Shown here: positions 6,895-9,250 of the stretch, in pieces | Layout of the letters: each line of letters starts with the position of its first letter | Numbering within the stretch: the stretch's first letter is position 1 | Source of the DNA: Actinomycetota bacterium | GTDB taxonomy: Bacteria; Actinomycetota; Acidimicrobiia; Acidimicrobiales; Ilumatobacteraceae | Length of the DNA stretch: 9,250 bases | NCBI GenBank assembly: GCA_016870295.1 | Contig: VGBY01000036.1 | Location: 1-9,250 of the forward strand | Reading direction: 5' to 3' | The notes under the pieces: model-generated | Databases searched by the model: none | The model's input: the letters and a program-made list of their open reading frames with translations, nothing else | What the model was told of the DNA's origin: nothing | Made by a program: the position numbers and the translations under genes

Positions 6895-7740
6895 ATGGGC
6901 CGCGTAGTGAAGGCAGCGCTGTTGCAGACCGATTGGGCTGGCAGCAAGGACAAGATGATCGACAAGCACGAGGTGGCGGCGCGCGAGGCAGCCAAGCAGG
7001 GGGCCCAGGTCATGTGCTTCCAGGAATTGTTCTACGGCCCGTACTTCTGCCAGGTGCAGGATGCGAAGTACTACGACTACACCGAGGCGATTCCCGATGG
7101 TCCGACCACCAAGCGCTTCCAGAGCGTGGCGAAAGAGCTCGGGATGGTGCTGGTACTCCCGATGTACGAGATCGTGCAGCCAGGGTTGTACTACAACACC
7201 GCCGCAGTGATCGATGCGGACGGTCGTTACCTCGGCAAGTACCGCAAGCAACACATTCCGCAGGTGAAGGGCTTCTGGGAGAAGTTCTACTTCACGCCCG
7301 GCACCGACGGTTACCCGGTGTTCGACACCGCCGTCGGCAAAGTCGGTGTGTACATCTGCTACGACCGCCACTTCCCGGAAGGATGGCGTGCGCTCGGTTT
7401 GAATGGTGCCGAGATCGTGTTCAACCCGTCGGCCACCAGCCGCGGTCTCTCCGAATACATCTGGCGTCTCGAACAGCCGGCATCTGCTGTCGCGAACATG
7501 TACTACGTCGGCGCGATCAACCGTGTCGGCATCGAGAGTGAGTACGGCGATGACGACTTCTACGGTCAGAGCTACTTCGTCGACCCCGAGGGCAAATTTG
7601 TCGGCAATGTCGGCGACCCGCACAAACCCGAGTTGATCGTGCGCGAGCTCGACATGGACAAGATCAAGATGGTGCGCGATCGTTGGGCGTTCTACCGCGA
7701 CCGTCGCCCCGACGCATATCCAGAACTAGTTCGTAGGTAG
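6895..7740 (+). CDS. Beta-ureidopropionase-like carbon-nitrogen hydrolase (nitrilase superfamily)
   Basis: This 281-residue nitrilase-superfamily amidase has the full catalytic triad: E44 in CFQELFYGP, K118 in YRKQHIP and C155 in YICYDRHFPEGW. GAEIVFNPSATSRGLSE (171-187) and GAINRVG (206-212) resemble N-carbamoyl-beta-alanine amidohydrolases (beta-ureidopropionase), which turn N-carbamoyl-beta-alanine into beta-alanine, CO2 and ammonia, the last step of reductive pyrimidine breakdown. The next gene encodes the enzyme of the step before, which supports the call. Alternatives are N-carbamoyl-D-amino-acid amidohydrolase, given the same neighbour, or N-carbamoylputrescine amidase; the RHFPEGW segment is closer to the ureidopropionase type. 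No signal peptide is seen, so it should be cytoplasmic. The dihydropyrimidinase gene follows 65 bp downstream on the same strand, presumably in one operon. Confidence 0.92.
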   Translation: MGRVVKAALLQTDWAGSKDKMIDKHEVAAREAAKQGAQVMCFQELFYGPYFCQVQDAKYYDYTEAIPDGPTTKRFQSVAKELGMVLVLPMYEIVQPGLYYNTAAVIDADGRYLGKYRKQHIPQVKGFWEKFYFTPGTDGYPVFDTAVGKVGVYICYDRHFPEGWRALGLNGAEIVFNPSATSRGLSEYIWRLEQPASAVANMYYVGAINRVGIESEYGDDDFYGQSYFVDPEGKFVGNVGDPHKPELIVRELDMDKIKMVRDRWAFYRDRRPDAYPELVRR

Positions 7741-7752
7741 TCACCAGGTACC

Positions 7753-7794
7753 GAGCAGCAACGCAGTAGATATCGATCAGCAACGCGATAGATA
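7753..7794 (+). repeat. Imperfect direct repeat, 22-bp period, upstream of the hydantoinase gene
   Basis: Two 20-bp copies, 7753-7772 and 7775-7794, share 17 of 20 bases around a common AGCAACGC core and TAGATA end. The second copy ends where the AAGGAG ribosome-binding site begins. The 22-bp spacing is about two helical turns, so it could bind a regulator, affect the leader RNA, or be a recent local duplication that lengthened the gap. Confidence 0.6.
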
Positions 7795-7799
7795 AGGAG
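7794..7799 (+). promoter_or_regulatory. Strong ribosome-binding site of the hydantoinase gene
   Basis: AAGGAG lies 6 bases before the ATG at 7806. It is the clearest Shine-Dalgarno sequence in the window and fixes this start. Confidence 0.85.
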
Positions 7800-7805
7800 A
7801 CAACC

Positions 7806-9230
7806 ATGGCCCGCATCCTCATCAAGAACGGCACCGTCGTCAGCCCCACCGGGCGCCACGAGCAAGACGTGCTGATCGACGGCGAAGTGATCGCCGCGTT
7901 GTATGCGCGTGGCCAGGCCGACGCGATGGGCGTGACCGCCGACAAGGTGCTCGACGCCAAGGGTAAGTACGTCGTGCCTGGTGGCATCGATGTGCACACA
8001 CACATGGAACTGCCGTTCGGTGGCACCGCCGCGGTCGACACGTTCGAAACCGGCACCATTGCCGCGGCGTGGGGTGGCGTCACCACCATCGTCGACATGG
8101 CGTTGCAGCGCTACAACGAAAACGTGCAACTCGGCTTGGCCGAATGGCACCGCAAGGCCGGTGGCAACTGCGCAATCGACTATGCGTTCCACCAAATCAT
8201 CGGCGGTATCGACGAGCAAGCGCTGAAAGACATGACGTACCTCGTTGACCACGAAGGCGTCACCAGTTTCAAGCTGTTCATGGCCTACCCGGGTGTTTTT
8301 TACAGCGACGACGGCCAGATTCTGCGGGCGATGCAGACTGCCGCAGAGAACGGCGCGATGATCATGATGCACGCCGAGAACGGCATCGCCATTGACGTGC
8401 TCGTTCAGCAATATCTCGCTCGCGGTCAGACCGACCCGAAGTACCACTCCTATTCACGCCCGAGCCTGCTCGAGGGTGAGGCAACCCACCGCGCGATCGT
8501 GTTGTCGAAGGTTGCCGGCAACGTGCCCCTCTACATCGTGCACATGTCGGCCACCGACGCACTCAACGAAGTTGCCGCCGCGCAACACGAGGGCCTCAAT
8601 GTGTTTGCCGAAACTTGCCCGCAGTACCTCTACATGACGCTCGAGGATCACCTCGCGCGCCCGGGTTTCGAGGGGGCAAAGTTCGTGTGCTCGCCGCCGA
8701 TTCGCTCGAAGCACGACCACCACAACCACCACGCCGACCTCTGGAAGGGTCTGCGCATGAATCAACTGGCGATCATCTCGACCGACCACTGCCCGTTCTG
8801 CATGAAAGATCAAAAAGAACTCGGCCTCGGCAACTTCAGCAAGATCCCCAACGGCATGGGTGGCGTCGAGCACCGCATGGAACTCATCTATCAAGGTGTC
8901 GTGCAGGGTGAAATCTCGCTCGAGCGTTGGGTCGAGACCTGTGCAACCACGCCGGCCCGGATGTTCGGCATGTATCCGCAGAAGGGCATCATTGCCCCAG
9001 GCTCTGACGCCGACATCCTCGTGTGGGACCCGACGAAGAAGACCAAACTCGGCATCAACGACAAGCACCACATGAACATGGACCACTCATCGTGGGAGGG
9101 CTTCGAGGTCGACGGCAAGGTCGACACGGTGCTCTCGCGCGGCATGGTCGTGGTCGAGAACGACAAGTTCCACGGTCGTAAGGGCCACGGTAAGTACATC
9201 AAGCGCAGTTTGAGCCAGTACCTCCACTGA
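7806..9230 (+). CDS. hydA: Dihydropyrimidinase / D-hydantoinase
   Basis: This is a complete 474-residue cyclic amidohydrolase of normal family length. The binuclear zinc site is visible: DVHTH (H64, H66), the lysine to be carboxylated in SFKLFMAY (K156), H189 in MMHAENG, H246 in YIVHMSA and D327 in ISTDHCPF; Y161 is the expected catalytic-loop tyrosine. The late block KIPNGMGGVEHRM (346-358) is also standard. The enzyme opens dihydrouracil or dihydrothymine (or 5-substituted hydantoins) to the N-carbamoyl amino acid, which the preceding gene's product would cleave. The pair therefore covers the last two steps of reductive pyrimidine degradation; dihydropyrimidine dehydrogenase is not in the window. 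Unusual is a His-rich loop (SKHDHHNHHADLW, 301-313), about four residues longer than the segment I recall from well-studied hydantoinases. Natural substrate (dihydropyrimidine or hydantoin) cannot be settled from sequence. Confidence 0.95.
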   Translation: MARILIKNGTVVSPTGRHEQDVLIDGEVIAALYARGQADAMGVTADKVLDAKGKYVVPGGIDVHTHMELPFGGTAAVDTFETGTIAAAWGGVTTIVDMALQRYNENVQLGLAEWHRKAGGNCAIDYAFHQIIGGIDEQALKDMTYLVDHEGVTSFKLFMAYPGVFYSDDGQILRAMQTAAENGAMIMMHAENGIAIDVLVQQYLARGQTDPKYHSYSRPSLLEGEATHRAIVLSKVAGNVPLYIVHMSATDALNEVAAAQHEGLNVFAETCPQYLYMTLEDHLARPGFEGAKFVCSPPIRSKHDHHNHHADLWKGLRMNQLAIISTDHCPFCMKDQKELGLGNFSKIPNGMGGVEHRMELIYQGVVQGEISLERWVETCATTPARMFGMYPQKGIIAPGSDADILVWDPTKKTKLGINDKHHMNMDHSSWEGFEVDGKVDTVLSRGMVVVENDKFHGRKGHGKYIKRSLSQYLH

Positions 9231-9250
9231 TACGACACACGAGAATTGAA
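9231..9250. other. Short non-coding tail at window edge
   Basis: Twenty bases follow the hydantoinase stop. No terminator hairpin or new start is visible, so the operon may continue beyond the window. Confidence 0.4.

Noticed and set aside
6669..7541. 290-residue plus-strand frame and its 276-residue minus-strand counterpart (6793-7623)
   Set aside because: Both are high-GC shadows of the ureidopropionase gene and the start of the arylsulfatase gene; the catalytic triad is found only in the 6895-7740 frame.
7692..9086. Minus-strand frames at 7692-8447 and 8454-9086
   Set aside because: They mirror the hydantoinase codons and have the Val/His/Asp-rich composition typical of complements of GC-rich genes; no start signals or motifs.
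1..9250. Mobile elements, tRNA or rRNA genes, CRISPR arrays, phage or toxin-antitoxin genes
   Set aside because: None seen. There are no transposase or integrase motifs, no regularly spaced repeats and no tRNA-like stretches; the gaps between genes are all under 100 bp.

Overview
The window reads as chromosomal DNA from a high-GC bacterium (about 60% GC by eye). It is gene-dense, with few strong Shine-Dalgarno sequences, TANNNT-like -10 boxes close to starts and long antisense shadow frames. The long arylsulfatase with a C-terminal beta-rich extension and the form of the pyrimidine-catabolism pair are most familiar to me from Actinobacteria, possibly Acidimicrobiia-like lineages. That placement is an inference and is not proved by any marker gene here.

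The window holds seven protein-coding genes, no RNA genes, no mobile elements and no CRISPR. From left to right: (1) On the minus strand, a Gfo/Idh/MocA oxidoreductase (790-1779) is followed, through an ATGA start/stop overlap, by a gamma-glutamyltransferase-family proenzyme that runs off the left edge (1-793). (2) Divergently from it, a two-domain chromate transporter ChrA (1828-2928) may be transcribed leaderless. It converges with, and overlaps by 15 bp, the next minus-strand unit. (3) That unit has two formylglycine-type alkaline-phosphatase-superfamily hydrolases: a 765-residue arylsulfatase (4499-6796), then a 513-residue enzyme whose active site looks like the phosphonate monoester hydrolases (2914-4455). 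(4) Divergently, from a short intergenic region with a possible operator, runs a plus-strand pair: a beta-ureidopropionase-like carbon-nitrogen hydrolase (6895-7740) and a dihydropyrimidinase/D-hydantoinase (7806-9230).

Together the genes suggest scavenging. The last pair would open dihydropyrimidine or hydantoin rings and release ammonia and CO2. The two sulfatase-fold enzymes would release sulfate or phosphonate from organic esters. The GGT-like proenzyme belongs by its motifs to the less-studied YwrD/HpxW-like branch, which includes oxamate amidohydrolase, so it may also act on a nitrogen compound rather than on glutathione. The oxidoreductase's sugar or diol substrate cannot be read from sequence. 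No single new system is evident. The items most worth a second look are the GGT-like enzyme's altered substrate motif, the pairing of two different formylglycine enzymes, a His-rich insertion in the hydantoinase, and several short repeats at gene junctions.
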